Assembly: GCA_036000105.1 (NCBI GenBank)
Contig: DASYGE010000012.1
Span: forward strand, 1 to 64,000
Direction of reading: 5' to 3'
Length of the DNA: 64,000 bases
Origin: DASUBN01 sp036000105
GTDB taxonomy: Bacteria > Pseudomonadota > Gammaproteobacteria > Natronospirales > REEB76
Both the position numbers and the translations under genes were made by a program. The notes below the pieces were generated by a model. That model searched no databases. It had not been told where the DNA came from and saw only the letters and a program-made list of their open reading frames with translations. Numbering within the stretch: the stretch's first letter is position 1; each line of letters begins with the position of its first letter. Shown one piece after another: positions 49,793 through 58,612 of the stretch.

Positions 49793-51136
49793 GTGACCGA
49801 TTTCCATACCCACAACGACGTGGATTATAAGCCAGCCCTGGCTGGGGCAAGGGCTGTGCGCCAGGTACGCCGCCGTTACTGGCTGCTCCTGGTCCTAGCT
49901 ACCTGCGGCGCTGGCGCCTTCGAACTCCTGAACACCGCCGCGGCCACCACCGCTCCCGCGACCCTAGCAGAGGCTCCGGCCATTGCACCTGTGGCGCCGA
50001 CCCTAACCAGCACGAATATCACGGTGGCGAACGGCGACACCCTCGCCGCCCTCTTCGCCGCCCGCAACCTGAGCGCCGCGGACCTCCAAGCCATCATGGA
50101 CCTGGACCAGGCGGCAGCGCGCCTCAAACGTATCCTCCCGGGGGACGTGATCCACGTCAGCTACACCCCCGATGCCCATATCCAGAGCCTGCGCATGCAG
50201 TACGACGAGGGCCATAACCTCGAAGTGACGCGCCAGGGAGCGGTCTTCAGCGCCGCGCTCACAGACATCCCGGTCACCGTGGTCACCGCCTACGCCCACG
50301 GTGTGATCGAGAACTCCCTGTTCGACGCCGCCAGCCGCGCGGGCTTGAGCGACGCCACCACCATGGAACTCATCCAGCTGTTCGCCTGGGACATCGATTT
50401 CGCCCACGACATCCAGAATGGCGACAGCTTCACGGTGATCTACCAGAGGATCCACCGCCAGGGCCAGGCCATCGCCGACGGCCCGATATTGGCCGCCGAG
50501 TTCGTGGACGGCAGCAAGGTGCACCGCGTGCTGCGCTACACCGACCCGGCGGGGCTCACGGGCTACTACACGCCGGACGGCCGCAGCATCAAGAAGACCC
50601 TGATGCGTGCGCCGGTCTCCTACAGCCGCATCTCCTCCGGTTTCAGCCTGCACCGCAAGCATCCGATCCTCGGTTTCAGTCGTGCCCACCAGGGCGTGGA
50701 CTACGCGGCACCGAGCGGCACGCCGATCATGGCTGCCGGCGACGGCCGCATCGCCTTCGAAGGCTACAAGGGCGGCTACGGCAAATGCATGGTCATCGAC
50801 CACGGCGGCGGTTACAGCACCCTCTACGGCCACCTCTCGCGCTTCAAGCGCGGCACCCATACCGGCATGCGCGTGAAGCAGGAGCAGATCATCGGTTACG
50901 TGGGCATGACCGGCCTCGCCACCGGCCCGCATCTGCACTTCGAGGTGCGCATCAACGGCGTGCCGCACAACCCGCGCACCGTGAAGCTGCCGGACACCGC
51001 GCCGGTGCTCACTCAGTACCTCGCCGACTTCACCTCGGCCTCGGGCAACCTCCTGGCCCAGCTCACCAATGCCGATGACACGCGTCTCGCCAGCTCGGCC
51101 AAGGCCTCTGCCGGCAGCGAAACCGCGGCCCACTGA
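49793..51136 (+). CDS. M23 peptidoglycan metallopeptidase with OapA/LysM-like region
   Basis: 447 residues, GTG start. One N-terminal membrane anchor (WLLLVLATCGAGAFELL), a LysM/OapA-like domain (VANGDTLAALFAARNLSAAD), and a C-terminal M23 domain with HxxxD (AHQGVDYAAPSGTPIMAAGD) and HxH (GPHLHFEVRING) zinc ligands, as in MepM. Predicted DD-endopeptidase acting in the periplasm on cross-linked murein. Gene order tyrS/M23/anmK is common in Gammaproteobacteria. Confidence 0.94.
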   Translation: MTDFHTHNDVDYKPALAGARAVRQVRRRYWLLLVLATCGAGAFELLNTAAATTAPATLAEAPAIAPVAPTLTSTNITVANGDTLAALFAARNLSAADLQAIMDLDQAAARLKRILPGDVIHVSYTPDAHIQSLRMQYDEGHNLEVTRQGAVFSAALTDIPVTVVTAYAHGVIENSLFDAASRAGLSDATTMELIQLFAWDIDFAHDIQNGDSFTVIYQRIHRQGQAIADGPILAAEFVDGSKVHRVLRYTDPAGLTGYYTPDGRSIKKTLMRAPVSYSRISSGFSLHRKHPILGFSRAHQGVDYAAPSGTPIMAAGDGRIAFEGYKGGYGKCMVIDHGGGYSTLYGHLSRFKRGTHTGMRVKQEQIIGYVGMTGLATGPHLHFEVRINGVPHNPRTVKLPDTAPVLTQYLADFTSASGNLLAQLTNADDTRLASSAKASAGSETAAH

Positions 51137-51152
51137 TCCCTTCCAGCCGCCC

Positions 51153-52262
51153 ATGACCGGACTCTTCATCGGGCTCATCTCAGGCACCAGTGCCGACGGC
51201 ATCGACGCCGTGCTCATGGAATTCACCCCGGCACCGCGCATCACCGCCACCCATTTCTCGCCCTATCCGGACTCCGTGCGCGAGCGCGTGCTGCAGATCT
51301 CCCGCGGCCAGCACAAGAGCGACCCGCTGGACGAGTTGGGCGGCCTGGACGTAGAGCTGGGCGAGCTGTTCGCGGCGGCGGCCCTGGCGCTCCTGGAAGA
51401 ATCCGGCACCGCGACATCCCAGGTGCGTGCCATCGGCAGCCACGGCCAGACCGTGCGCCACCGGCCCCGCGCGCGGCATCCCTTCACCACGCAGATCGCC
51501 GACCCCAACGTGATCGCCGCCCGCACCGGCATCGCCGTGGCGGCGGATTTCCGGCGGCGCGACGTTGCCTTAGGGGGCCAGGGCGCTCCGCTGTTGCCGG
51601 CCTTCCACAAGGTGGCTTTCGCCGACACGGCGGAAGAGCGGGTGGTGGCCAACATCGGCGGCATCGCCAACATCACCCTGCTGCCGCCGGTTGGCGAGGT
51701 GCGCGGTTTCGATACCGGCCCCGGCAACGTGCTCATGGACCTCTGGAGCCACGAGCATCTGGGCACGGCCTACGACAAAGACGGGGATTTCGCTGCCGGC
51801 GGCAAGGTGGACGAAGGCTTGCTGGCCGCGCTGCTGGCGGACGGCTACTTCGCGGCACCGCCGCCCAAGAGCACCGGCCCGGAGCGTTTCAAACGCAGCT
51901 GGCTGGATGCAACGCTAGCCGGGCGCACGCTCGCACCCCGGGATGTGCTCGCCACCTTGAGTGAACTCACCGCCCGCTCCATCGCGGATGCGATGCTGAA
52001 GCAAGCGCCTGCCGTGAAGAAACTCTATGTGTGCGGCGGCGGCGCCCACAACCTGCATCTCATGACGCGGCTCGCCGCCGATCTGCCGGGAGTCACGGTG
52101 GCGAGCACGGAAGCGCTCGGCATCCATCCCGACTGGGTGGAAGCGGCGGGCTTCGCCTGGCTCGCCCGGGAGACCCTGGAGGCACGGCCCGGTAACCTGC
52201 CTTCCGTCACAGGCGCCGGGAAATCCACGGTACTCGGCGCCATCTATCCTGTCGGAAAATGA
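51153..52262 (+). CDS. anmK: Anhydro-N-acetylmuramic acid kinase
   Basis: 369 residues from the ATG at 51153, 16 bp after the M23 gene. Phosphorylates and opens anhMurNAc in cell wall recycling. Landmarks: GLFIGLISGTSADGIDAVLM, IGSHGQTVRHRPR, VAADFRRRDVALGGQGAPLL, NIGGIANITLLP, GFDTGPGNVLMDLW, YVCGGGAHNLHLM. Works with the AmpG-like permease also in this window. Confidence 0.97.
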   Translation: MTGLFIGLISGTSADGIDAVLMEFTPAPRITATHFSPYPDSVRERVLQISRGQHKSDPLDELGGLDVELGELFAAAALALLEESGTATSQVRAIGSHGQTVRHRPRARHPFTTQIADPNVIAARTGIAVAADFRRRDVALGGQGAPLLPAFHKVAFADTAEERVVANIGGIANITLLPPVGEVRGFDTGPGNVLMDLWSHEHLGTAYDKDGDFAAGGKVDEGLLAALLADGYFAAPPPKSTGPERFKRSWLDATLAGRTLAPRDVLATLSELTARSIADAMLKQAPAVKKLYVCGGGAHNLHLMTRLAADLPGVTVASTEALGIHPDWVEAAGFAWLARETLEARPGNLPSVTGAGKSTVLGAIYPVGK

Positions 52263-52387
52263 AAGGGGTGAGGGCGGTGCTTTCATGCGAGCACGGCTCG
52301 CATCCACCCGAATGCGAGGCCTGGATGGCCGAGCTGGTTGGCGCGCCAAGGACGGTAGGACTGAAGAAGAAGCTAATTAGACTGTGA
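52259..52387 (+). CDS. Small ORF coupled to anmK, possible gene remnant
   Basis: 42 residues; its ATG overlaps the anmK stop (ATGA). It begins MKGVRAVLSCEHGSHPPE, close to the start pattern of N-formylglutamate amidohydrolases (lvSCEHGG.r.P), and then loses that similarity, ending in GLKKKLIRL. It may be the stub of a deleted amidohydrolase gene or a genuine small protein. It overlaps the convergent erpA end by 11 bp. Confidence 0.3.
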   Translation: MKGVRAVLSCEHGSHPPECEAWMAELVGAPRTVGLKKKLIRL

Positions 52388-52718
52388 AAGAAGAACCACA
52401 GCCACAAGTCGTGGTGGCGTTCGGATTGCGGATCACGAACTGCGCGCCTTCCAGGCCTTCGCTGTAATCGATCTCGGCGCCCGCCAGGTACTGGAAGCTC
52501 ATCGGGTCCACCAAGAGCGTGACCCCCTCGTTCTGCACCTGGGTATCACCTTCCTCCACCTTCTCATCGAAAGTGAAGCCGTACTGGAAGCCTGAGCAGC
52601 CGCCGCCGCTGACGAACACACGCAGCTTGAGAGCGTCGTTACCCTCCTCTGCTATGAGCTGCTTCACCTTGCGCGCGGCGGCATCGGTGAACATGAGCGG
52701 TGTGGCCTGCATATCCAT
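52377..52718 (-). CDS. erpA: ErpA, A-type iron-sulfur cluster insertion protein
   Basis: 113 residues. A-type carrier with three conserved cysteines: FVSGGGCSGFQYGFTFDEKV and the C-terminal CGCGSSF. Other family segments: FTDAAARKVKQLIAEEGN, LLVDPMSFQYLAGAEIDYSE, FVIRNPNA. Delivers Fe-S clusters to apo-enzymes. Convergent with anmK; the bactofilin gene lies 12 bp upstream. Confidence 0.96.
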   Translation of the reverse strand: MDMQATPLMFTDAAARKVKQLIAEEGNDALKLRVFVSGGGCSGFQYGFTFDEKVEEGDTQVQNEGVTLLVDPMSFQYLAGAEIDYSEGLEGAQFVIRNPNATTTCGCGSSFTV

Positions 52719-52730
52719 ATATCCAGTATA

Positions 52731-53168
52731 TCAGCTGCGCTTGCTGCCTTCCGGAGCCTCGCCGGCCGGGGCCTTGCCCCGCTGGTGGCTCAGGGCCAGC
52801 ACCGGGGCGGCGGGCTTGTGCACCAGCTTGCCGTTGACCGCGGCACCCACGGCTATCTCCACCAGGTTGTAATACACGTCGCCGTTGACGCGCGCCGCGG
52901 GCCCTAATTCCAGGCGCTTCTCGACGTGTACGTCGCCTTCCACCAGGCCGTTGATGACGATGTGCGGTACCCGCACCTCGCCGCGTATAGTGCCATTCTG
53001 GCTCAGGCTCAACACGGACTCGGTGCCCTCCTCAGCACTGACGTTGCCGTGGATCTCGCCATCCACGTGCAAGCCGCCGCTGAAAGCCAGGTCGCCCTTG
53101 AGGCGGCTGTTGCGCCCGATGAGGGTGTCGATGCGGCCCTTGGACTGCTTCTTGTCGTCGCTGAACAT
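52731..53168 (-). CDS. Bactofilin-family cytoskeletal protein
   Basis: 145 residues. Polymer-forming beta-helix: TLIGRNSRLKGDLAFSGGLH, VDGEIHGNVSAEEGT, TIRGEVRVPHIVINGLVEGD, VHVEKRLELGPAARVNGDVY, with short flexible ends. Cytoplasmic scaffolds linked to cell shape and wall synthesis, which suits the M23/anmK neighbourhood. Confidence 0.93.
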   Translation of the reverse strand: MFSDDKKQSKGRIDTLIGRNSRLKGDLAFSGGLHVDGEIHGNVSAEEGTESVLSLSQNGTIRGEVRVPHIVINGLVEGDVHVEKRLELGPAARVNGDVYYNLVEIAVGAAVNGKLVHKPAAPVLALSHQRGKAPAGEAPEGSKRS

Positions 53169-53232
53169 GATGTGACCTCTCGCAGGAATAATGGCACTTT
53201 GTGCATCAGCGTGACGTGCTCCACGTCACGTA

Positions 53233-53928
53233 TCACTCGCTGACGCTGCTCCAATCGAAATTCTGCTGCACCGGGTCGCGCCCGTTCTCGTGCACCGACA
53301 CTTCCACCCGTCCCGGCATGAAATCCGCGGGCAGGAACACATCGCCTTCCAGGCTCTGGAAGTACTGAAAGGCAAAACCGAAGGGCGGCTTCGTGCCTGG
53401 CGCGATGTCGCGCGTGTCCAGTATCACCGGCTTGCCCTGCTGGGAGCCGTAGATGTGCATGTCCACGCTGCCCGAGATCCGGAGTTCCCGGGTGCGCACC
53501 TGGATCAGCACCAGACGGTAATGATACAACCGCGGGGCGCCGCCGCCGGCGAACTTCAGGCTCTGCACCCGTACCCCTTCCTCGCCGACCGCGGGGGACA
53601 CGATGCCCCGGTAGAAAGCCAGCTCCTCCTGCACGTCCGTGAGCTTGCGCTGCAATTCCTGCAGACTGCCCTGTACCTGCTGGCTGGTGCTGGTATCCAC
53701 GTCGCGCTCGCGCTCGAGTACCGCGATCTGCTCCTTGAGTGCGGTGTTGTCCTCCTGGGCCTGATCAAGCACATCTTGCAGGGCCACCGCCGCCTGGCGA
53801 TCGTAGCCGGAGCGGTATTCGCCATAGACGAAGGCCAGGCACACGACCAGTACCACCGCACCACCGGCACCGGCCACCATCAGCCAGGTACGCATCGGAC
53901 GATGGTGTTTTACGACGAGTCGGGGCAT
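53233..53928 (-). CDS. DUF6776-like membrane-anchored coiled-coil protein
   Basis: 231 residues from the ATG at 53928. One transmembrane helix (TWLMVAGAGGAVVLVVCLAF), a coiled coil (residues about 50-105, DNTALKEQIAVLERERDVDT) and a beta-rich C-terminal domain (GVRVQSLKFAGG, YHYRLVLIQVRTRELRISGS, FQYFQSLEGDVFLPADFMPG). Conserved upstream of bactofilin/erpA in this group. Function unknown. Confidence 0.78.
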   Translation of the reverse strand: MPRLVVKHHRPMRTWLMVAGAGGAVVLVVCLAFVYGEYRSGYDRQAAVALQDVLDQAQEDNTALKEQIAVLERERDVDTSTSQQVQGSLQELQRKLTDVQEELAFYRGIVSPAVGEEGVRVQSLKFAGGGAPRLYHYRLVLIQVRTRELRISGSVDMHIYGSQQGKPVILDTRDIAPGTKPPFGFAFQYFQSLEGDVFLPADFMPGRVEVSVHENGRDPVQQNFDWSSVSE

Positions 53929-54092
53929 AGGCTGGCGCGGCTGGGGATATATTAAGGGGACTGGAGGCGGATACCGCCTTAGCGGCCTCAATGTTACGCG
54001 GGCCGTGCCGCGGGCGCTACCGGGCTTTAAGGTGGGTGCTAGAATCCAGCCGCTTATGTCGTCTGTCCGCGCCTTATTTGACGAGGCCCCGC

Positions 54093-54506
54093 ATGCTCTC
54101 CATCAAGGCCCTGCACATCGTCTTCATGGTGACCTGGTTCGCGGGCCTGTTCTACCTGCCGCGCCTCTTCGTGTATCACTCCGAAGCTGAGGACGAGGCG
54201 GGCCGCGCGCGCTTCGTGGTCATGGAGCGGCGGCTGTTCGGCATCATGAGCATAGGAGCCATCGGCACAGTGTGTTTCGGCCTGTGGCTGCTCATAGGCT
54301 GGTGGTGGCCCGCACCCCTCTGGCTGCAGGTGAAGCTCGGCCTCGTGGCCCTGCTCATCCTCTATCACTTCGGTTGCTACAGGCTGATGCGAGATCTCCG
54401 GGCCGGGCGCGCCCACCGCAGCTCCCGCTTCTACCGCCTCTATAACGAGATCCCCGCCTTGTTCCTGCTGGCAATCGTGTTCCTGGTAGTGCTGAAACCC
54501 TTCTGA
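54093..54506 (+). CDS. hemJ: HemJ, protoporphyrinogen IX oxidase
   Basis: 137 residues, four membrane helices. Pattern SIKALHIVFMVTWFAGLFYL with the conserved His, PRLFVYH, ERRLFGIMSIGAIGTVCFGL, WLQVKLGLVALLILYHFGCY, YNEIPALFLLAIVFLVVLKP. Penultimate heme synthesis step. Begins at the ATG at 54093. Confidence 0.94.
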   Translation: MLSIKALHIVFMVTWFAGLFYLPRLFVYHSEAEDEAGRARFVVMERRLFGIMSIGAIGTVCFGLWLLIGWWWPAPLWLQVKLGLVALLILYHFGCYRLMRDLRAGRAHRSSRFYRLYNEIPALFLLAIVFLVVLKPF

Positions 54507-54619
54507 TTCCGACCCCAGGCTTGCGCTCCGAGCCTAATCCGTTGATCCGGTTCATATAGATCCCTATCCAGATTCGGGCCGGGAATAATTTCCCCCGGCG
54601 GCGGCAATCGAACATGATT

Positions 54620-54638
54620 GAGAATGATTGTCATTATC
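54620..54638. promoter_or_regulatory. Fur box before the cupredoxin/FTR1 genes
   Basis: GAGAATGATTGTCATTATC matches 16 of 19 positions of the Fur consensus and lies 80 bp before the cupredoxin start. A second, weaker candidate (GAGAATTAATCTCATTT) follows at 54664. Both suggest repression by Fe(II)-Fur. Confidence 0.78.
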
Positions 54639-54717
54639 TTTTAGTTCTTGTAGACTCGTAGATGAGAATTAATCTCATTTATAACTCCCCGAACGGGTCC
54701 ATACAACAGGAATCGTC

Positions 54718-55059
54718 ATGCGACGCCATACCGTCCGCCTGCTCACCGCCATCCTGCTCTGGGTCGCGGCCGGTGCCGCCTTCGCCGCCGACCTCATCAC
54801 CCTCGACATCAAGGCTCAGGCTTTCGAGCCCAAGGAGTTCAGCGTACCCGTCGGCGTCAAAGTGGAACTCGTGGTGCGCAACGACGACGACCTGCCGGCG
54901 GAGTTCGAAAGCTATGACCTGTCCCGCGAAGTAGTGGTGCCTGCCCACTCCCAGGTGAAGGTATACATCGGACCGCTGGACGCGGGCCGCTATCGCTTCT
55001 TCAACGACTTCCACCAGGCCTCCGAAGGCTGGGTGGTGGTCGCGGCGGCGGCAAAGTAA
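54718..55059 (+). CDS. Periplasmic cupredoxin-like protein (EfeO/P19-like)
   Basis: 113 residues. Signal peptide (LLTAILLWVAAGAAFAADLI), then a cupredoxin_1 domain: DIKAQAFEPKEFSVPVGVKV, ELVVRNDDDLPAEFESYDLS, YIGPLDAGRYRFFNDFHQAS. The His/Glu pattern of a classic blue-copper site is not complete. 6 bp before the FTR1 permease; likely oxidises or delivers iron to it. Confidence 0.85.
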   Translation: MRRHTVRLLTAILLWVAAGAAFAADLITLDIKAQAFEPKEFSVPVGVKVELVVRNDDDLPAEFESYDLSREVVVPAHSQVKVYIGPLDAGRYRFFNDFHQASEGWVVVAAAAK

Positions 55060-55065
55060 GCCGCC

Positions 55066-55896
55066 ATGCTCGCCACTGCCATCGTCGTATTCCGTGAAGT
55101 CATCGAGGCGGCGCTGATCGTCGCCATCGTGCTGGGCGCGAGCCGCGGCATCATCGGCCGCGGCCGCTGGGTCAGCGCCGGCATCCTCCTGGGTGTCACC
55201 GGTGCCGCCCTGGTGGCGGTGTTCGCCGGCGTGATCAACGACTCCTTCTCCGGCAACGGCCAGGCCTTCCTGAACGCAGGCATCCTGTTGGCGGCAGTCG
55301 GCATGCTGGGCTGGCACAACATCTGGATGAGTTCCCACGGGCGCAGCCTCGCCGCCGATGTCAAGGAAGTGGGCTACGCGGTGCAGAGCGGCAGCCGGCC
55401 GCTGACCGCGCTCATGATCATCACTCTCGTGGCCGTCATGCGCGAAGGCTCGGAAGTGGTGCTGTTCCTGTGGGCTTTCGCCACCGGCGGCATGAGCGGC
55501 ATGAGCATGCTGGCCGGCGGCTTCGTGGGCCTCGTGGCAGGCGTGCTAATGGGTGTGGGCCTGTACCTCGGCCTGCTGCGCATCCCCATGCGGCATTTCT
55601 TCAGCGTCACCGGCTGGCTGGTGCTCCTGATTGCGGCCGGGCTCGCGGCCCAGGCGGCGAGCTTCCTCAACCAGGCGGGCGTGCTCCCGGCGCTCGGCAA
55701 CAGCTTGTGGGATACCTCGGGCATCCTGAGCCAGGGCAGCCTGGTCGGCCAGATGCTGCACGTGATGGTGGGCTACACCGCACGACCCTCAGGCATCCAG
55801 CTGCTGTTCTACGTGGTGACCCTCTTCACCATCCTCACCCTCATGCACTGGGTAGGCAGGCATCACCGGAGCCGCGCACCGGCACGCGCTTCTTAA
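55066..55896 (+). CDS. FTR1-family high-affinity iron permease
   Basis: 276 residues, seven hydrophobic segments. Both REGxE-type iron motifs: FREVIEAALIVAIVLGASRG (REVIE) and MREGSEVVLFLWAF (REGSE). Matches EfeU/FTR1 of ferrous/ferric uptake. With the cupredoxin gene and the Fur box it forms an iron-starvation operon; no EfeB peroxidase is encoded here. Confidence 0.93.
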   Translation: MLATAIVVFREVIEAALIVAIVLGASRGIIGRGRWVSAGILLGVTGAALVAVFAGVINDSFSGNGQAFLNAGILLAAVGMLGWHNIWMSSHGRSLAADVKEVGYAVQSGSRPLTALMIITLVAVMREGSEVVLFLWAFATGGMSGMSMLAGGFVGLVAGVLMGVGLYLGLLRIPMRHFFSVTGWLVLLIAAGLAAQAASFLNQAGVLPALGNSLWDTSGILSQGSLVGQMLHVMVGYTARPSGIQLLFYVVTLFTILTLMHWVGRHHRSRAPARAS

Positions 55897-55981
55897 ACGT
55901 GAGACCTATGCCCCGATGACCACGCGGACGGAGCCCGAGAGCCCCGTTCACCCGAAACGAGATCGAGAGAAGGGAAGGACC

Positions 55982-56719
55982 ATGTCCAGCATCAATAACA
56001 AACACCTGGCCGCCACGCTGCTCCTGGCCGCGGCCGCCCTCACCAATCTCACTGCCCACGCCAGTGACGACTTCAACATCTATTCCCCCTATGTGACCGC
56101 CGGCCAGAGCGAGGTCGAGATCCGTGGGCATCAGACTACGGACCGTGACCCCGCGCTGCAGGGAGAACGCGCCTACGAGATATCCATCGCCCATGCGTTC
56201 ACTTCCTGGTGGCGTCCGGAGGTCTATCTCGGCATGTACGAGCGGCAACCGGGTTCGGCCAATACCTACGTAGGCCACGAGTTCGAGAACGTGTTCCAGC
56301 TGACCGATGCCGGCGAATACTGGGCCGACTTCGGGTTCCTCGCTTCCTACGAGTACAAGTCGCAACCGGGCGATGTCAGCACGCTCGAGTTCGGACCGCT
56401 GTTTGAGAAGCAGACGGGCCACATCCGCCAGCGCCTCAACTTCATCTGGGAGAAGCAGCTGGGCAGCGGTGCGGAACACAAGTACGAATTCCGCAGCGCC
56501 TACCTCATGACGTATAACCTCGGTTCCGGGCTGGCACCGGGTTTCGAGGCCTATTATCGGCCCTCGGACCAGAGCCGCCAGCTCGGGCCGGCGCTCTATG
56601 GCGAGATCCCGACCAGCCGCGGCAATGAATTCGAGTTCAGCACCGCGCTGCTGTTCGACCTCAACAAAGGTGCGCCGAACCGCACTCTGGCCCTGCGCCT
56701 GGAATATGAATTCAATTGA
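55982..56719 (+). CDS. Putative outer-membrane beta-barrel protein of the iron operon
   Basis: 245 residues from the ATG at 55982 (AGAAGGGAAGGACC). Signal peptide (LLLAAAALTNLTAHASD), then alternating amphipathic strands (EVEIRGHQTTDRDP, YEISIAHAFTSWWRPEVYLG, GFLASYEYKSQPGDVSTLEF) ending in LRLEYEFN, with terminal aromatic/Asn as in barrel proteins. 85 bp after the permease; could act as an iron-related porin. Family not named. Confidence 0.65.
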   Translation: MSSINNKHLAATLLLAAAALTNLTAHASDDFNIYSPYVTAGQSEVEIRGHQTTDRDPALQGERAYEISIAHAFTSWWRPEVYLGMYERQPGSANTYVGHEFENVFQLTDAGEYWADFGFLASYEYKSQPGDVSTLEFGPLFEKQTGHIRQRLNFIWEKQLGSGAEHKYEFRSAYLMTYNLGSGLAPGFEAYYRPSDQSRQLGPALYGEIPTSRGNEFEFSTALLFDLNKGAPNRTLALRLEYEFN

Positions 56720-56752
56720 CGTCCATAATGGGGGTCTCCCGAGGAGGCCCCC

Positions 56753-57250
56753 ATGTCCGCTGACACCCTTAGCATCCGTAGTGCCGTCCCGGCCGACATA
56801 CCGCTGATACTCGGCTTCATCCGCGAACTGGCGGAATACGAGAAGCTCGCCCACCAAGTGGTGGCCACCGAGACCGACATCCGCGACTCGCTGTTCGGTG
56901 CGCGCCCCGCGGCAGAATGCCTGATCGCGGAACTGGAGGGCAAACCCGCCGGCTTCGCCATCTTCTTCCACAACTTCTCCACCTTCCTCGGCCGCGCGGG
57001 AATCTACCTCGAAGACCTGTATGTGAAGCCTGAATTGCGGGGCAAGGGCGTCGGCCGGAAGTTGCTGGCACATCTGGCGCAGCTTACCCTCAAGCGCGGC
57101 TGCGGCCGCTTCGAGTGGGCGGTGCTGGACTGGAACGAACCCGCCATCGGTTTCTACCGCAGCATAGGCGCGCGCATGCTGGATGACTGGAAGATCAACC
57201 GCTTGACGGGGGAAGCCCTGGAGAAACTCGCCGCCGAAGCAGCGGACTGA
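56753..57250 (+). CDS. GNAT-family N-acetyltransferase
   Basis: 165 residues. SIRSAVPADIPLILGFIREL, IYLEDLYVKPELRGKGVGRK and LLAHLAQLTLKRGCGRFEWA (acetyl-CoA loop RGKGVG), VLDWNEPAIGFYRSIGARML. Resembles the spermine/diamine (SSAT-like) subgroup, but the substrate is uncertain. Convergent with rppH. Confidence 0.92.
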   Translation: MSADTLSIRSAVPADIPLILGFIRELAEYEKLAHQVVATETDIRDSLFGARPAAECLIAELEGKPAGFAIFFHNFSTFLGRAGIYLEDLYVKPELRGKGVGRKLLAHLAQLTLKRGCGRFEWAVLDWNEPAIGFYRSIGARMLDDWKINRLTGEALEKLAAEAAD

Positions 57251-57254
57251 AAAA

Positions 57255-57821
57255 TCAGCGCGAGGTCCGGCGCCGGCGTCCGTTGCGGCGCACCGCAGGC
57301 ATGGGCGGCGCGCCTTCGGGGAAGAGCAGCGGTGCCAGTTCCGTGAGGACCTCGCGATACACGGCGCGTTTGAAGAAGATCACCTCAGCCAGCGGCCGCC
57401 AGTATTCCACCCAGCTCCAGGTATCGAACTCGGGCGTCTCGCTGCCGTCCAAGCGTACCGCCGCGTCCTCAGCCTTGAAGCGCAGCATGAACCAGCGCTG
57501 CTTCTGGCCCACACAGAGCGGCGTGCTGGCGTGGCGCTGGTAGCGTGCCGGCAGACGGTAGCGCAGCCAGTCCCGGGTGCTGCCCATGATCTCCACCTGC
57601 TCCGGTTTCAGCCCCACTTCCTCGTGGAGTTCGCGGTACAGGGATTCCTCGGGGCTCTCGCCGGGCTGCATGCCGCCCTGGGGGAACTGCCAGCCGGCAC
57701 GGCCCACGCGCCTTGCCCATAACAGGCGGCCGTCCGCATGGGCCAGGATGATGCCCACGTTGGCACGGAATCCCTCCGCGTCTATCACCGCGTCTTTGGT
57801 CAGATTCTCCTGGATACCCAT
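57255..57821 (-). CDS. rppH: RppH, RNA pyrophosphohydrolase (Nudix)
   Basis: 188 residues from the ATG at 57821. Removes pyrophosphate from mRNA 5' ends and starts decay. DAEGFRANVGIILAHADGRL, WQFPQGGMQPGESPEESLYR, ELHEEVGLKPEQV (Nudix box), WLRYRLPARYQRH, GQKQRWFMLRF, FDTWSWVEYWRPL. Standard length plus a basic C-terminal tail (RRNGRRRRTS). Divergent from the HAD gene. Confidence 0.96.
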   Translation of the reverse strand: MGIQENLTKDAVIDAEGFRANVGIILAHADGRLLWARRVGRAGWQFPQGGMQPGESPEESLYRELHEEVGLKPEQVEIMGSTRDWLRYRLPARYQRHASTPLCVGQKQRWFMLRFKAEDAAVRLDGSETPEFDTWSWVEYWRPLAEVIFFKRAVYREVLTELAPLLFPEGAPPMPAVRRNGRRRRTSR

Positions 57822-57914
57822 GGGCCGAGTGTTCCATAAACCCATGCGTCTGACAAAGCGCCGCTTACACCGAGTTACAATCGCCATATATATGCAGCTA
57901 TGGCCCACTGCCCC

Positions 57915-58610
57915 ATGACGCCCGTCAAACTCGCCCTCTTCGACCTGGACCACACGCTCCTGGATGGCGACAGCGACTCCCTGTGGGGCCGCTTCCTGGT
58001 GCGTGAGGGGGTGGTGGACGGGGTGGAGTACGCCGCAGCCAACGCCCGCTATCACGCCGAATACGTGGCGGGCCGGCTCGATGTCCATGAGTTCCTGGCC
58101 TTCGGCTTGCGGCCGCTCAGGGATAACCCGCCCGAAGCGCTGAAAGCCTGGCGTGCGCGGTTCGTCCAGGAAGCCATCCTGCCGCGCATACCGGAAGGCT
58201 CCCGCACCTTGCTCAAACGCCACGGGTCACACACCTGTGTGATCATCACCGCCACCAACAGCTTCATCACCGCGCCCATCGCCGCAGAACTGGGTGTGCC
58301 CCACCTCATCGCGACGGAACCCGAACAGGTGGAGGGACGTTTCACCGGGCGGGTGGCGGGTGTGCCCTGCTTCCGGGAAGGCAAGGTAGCGAAGCTCGAG
58401 GAATGGCTGGAGCGGAACCAACTGGCCACCGGCGAGACCTGGTTCTATTCCGATTCCCACAACGACCTGCCCTTGCTGGAGCGGGTCACTCATCCGACGG
58501 CAGTGAACCCGGACGAAGTACTCGCCCGTGTCGCTCGAGAGCGGAACTGGCCCACCCTGCAGCTGCACAAGGAAGCGGCTCCCGCTGACGCTCGCAGGGA
58601 AAGCGCCTGA
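57915..58610 (+). CDS. HAD-IB family phosphatase
   Basis: 231 residues. Motif I ALFDLDHTLLDGDSD, cap domain, motif II in VIITATNSFITAPIA, motif III Lys in REGKVAKLEEWL, motif IV FYSDSHNDLPLLERV. Resembles the SerB-like HAD-IB group seen next to rppH in many Gammaproteobacteria. Ends 2 bp before btuC, so co-transcribed; a link to cobalamin salvage is possible but unproven. Confidence 0.93.
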   Translation: MTPVKLALFDLDHTLLDGDSDSLWGRFLVREGVVDGVEYAAANARYHAEYVAGRLDVHEFLAFGLRPLRDNPPEALKAWRARFVQEAILPRIPEGSRTLLKRHGSHTCVIITATNSFITAPIAAELGVPHLIATEPEQVEGRFTGRVAGVPCFREGKVAKLEEWLERNQLATGETWFYSDSHNDLPLLERVTHPTAVNPDEVLARVARERNWPTLQLHKEAAPADARRESA

Positions 58611-58612
58611 GC

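Noticed and set aside
50003..51250. Long minus-strand frame opposite the M23 peptidase gene
   Set aside because: Shadow of the M23 gene; no family features.
55841..57073. Minus-strand frame across the FTR1, barrel and GNAT genes
   Set aside because: Spans three supported plus-strand genes and has no recognisable domain.
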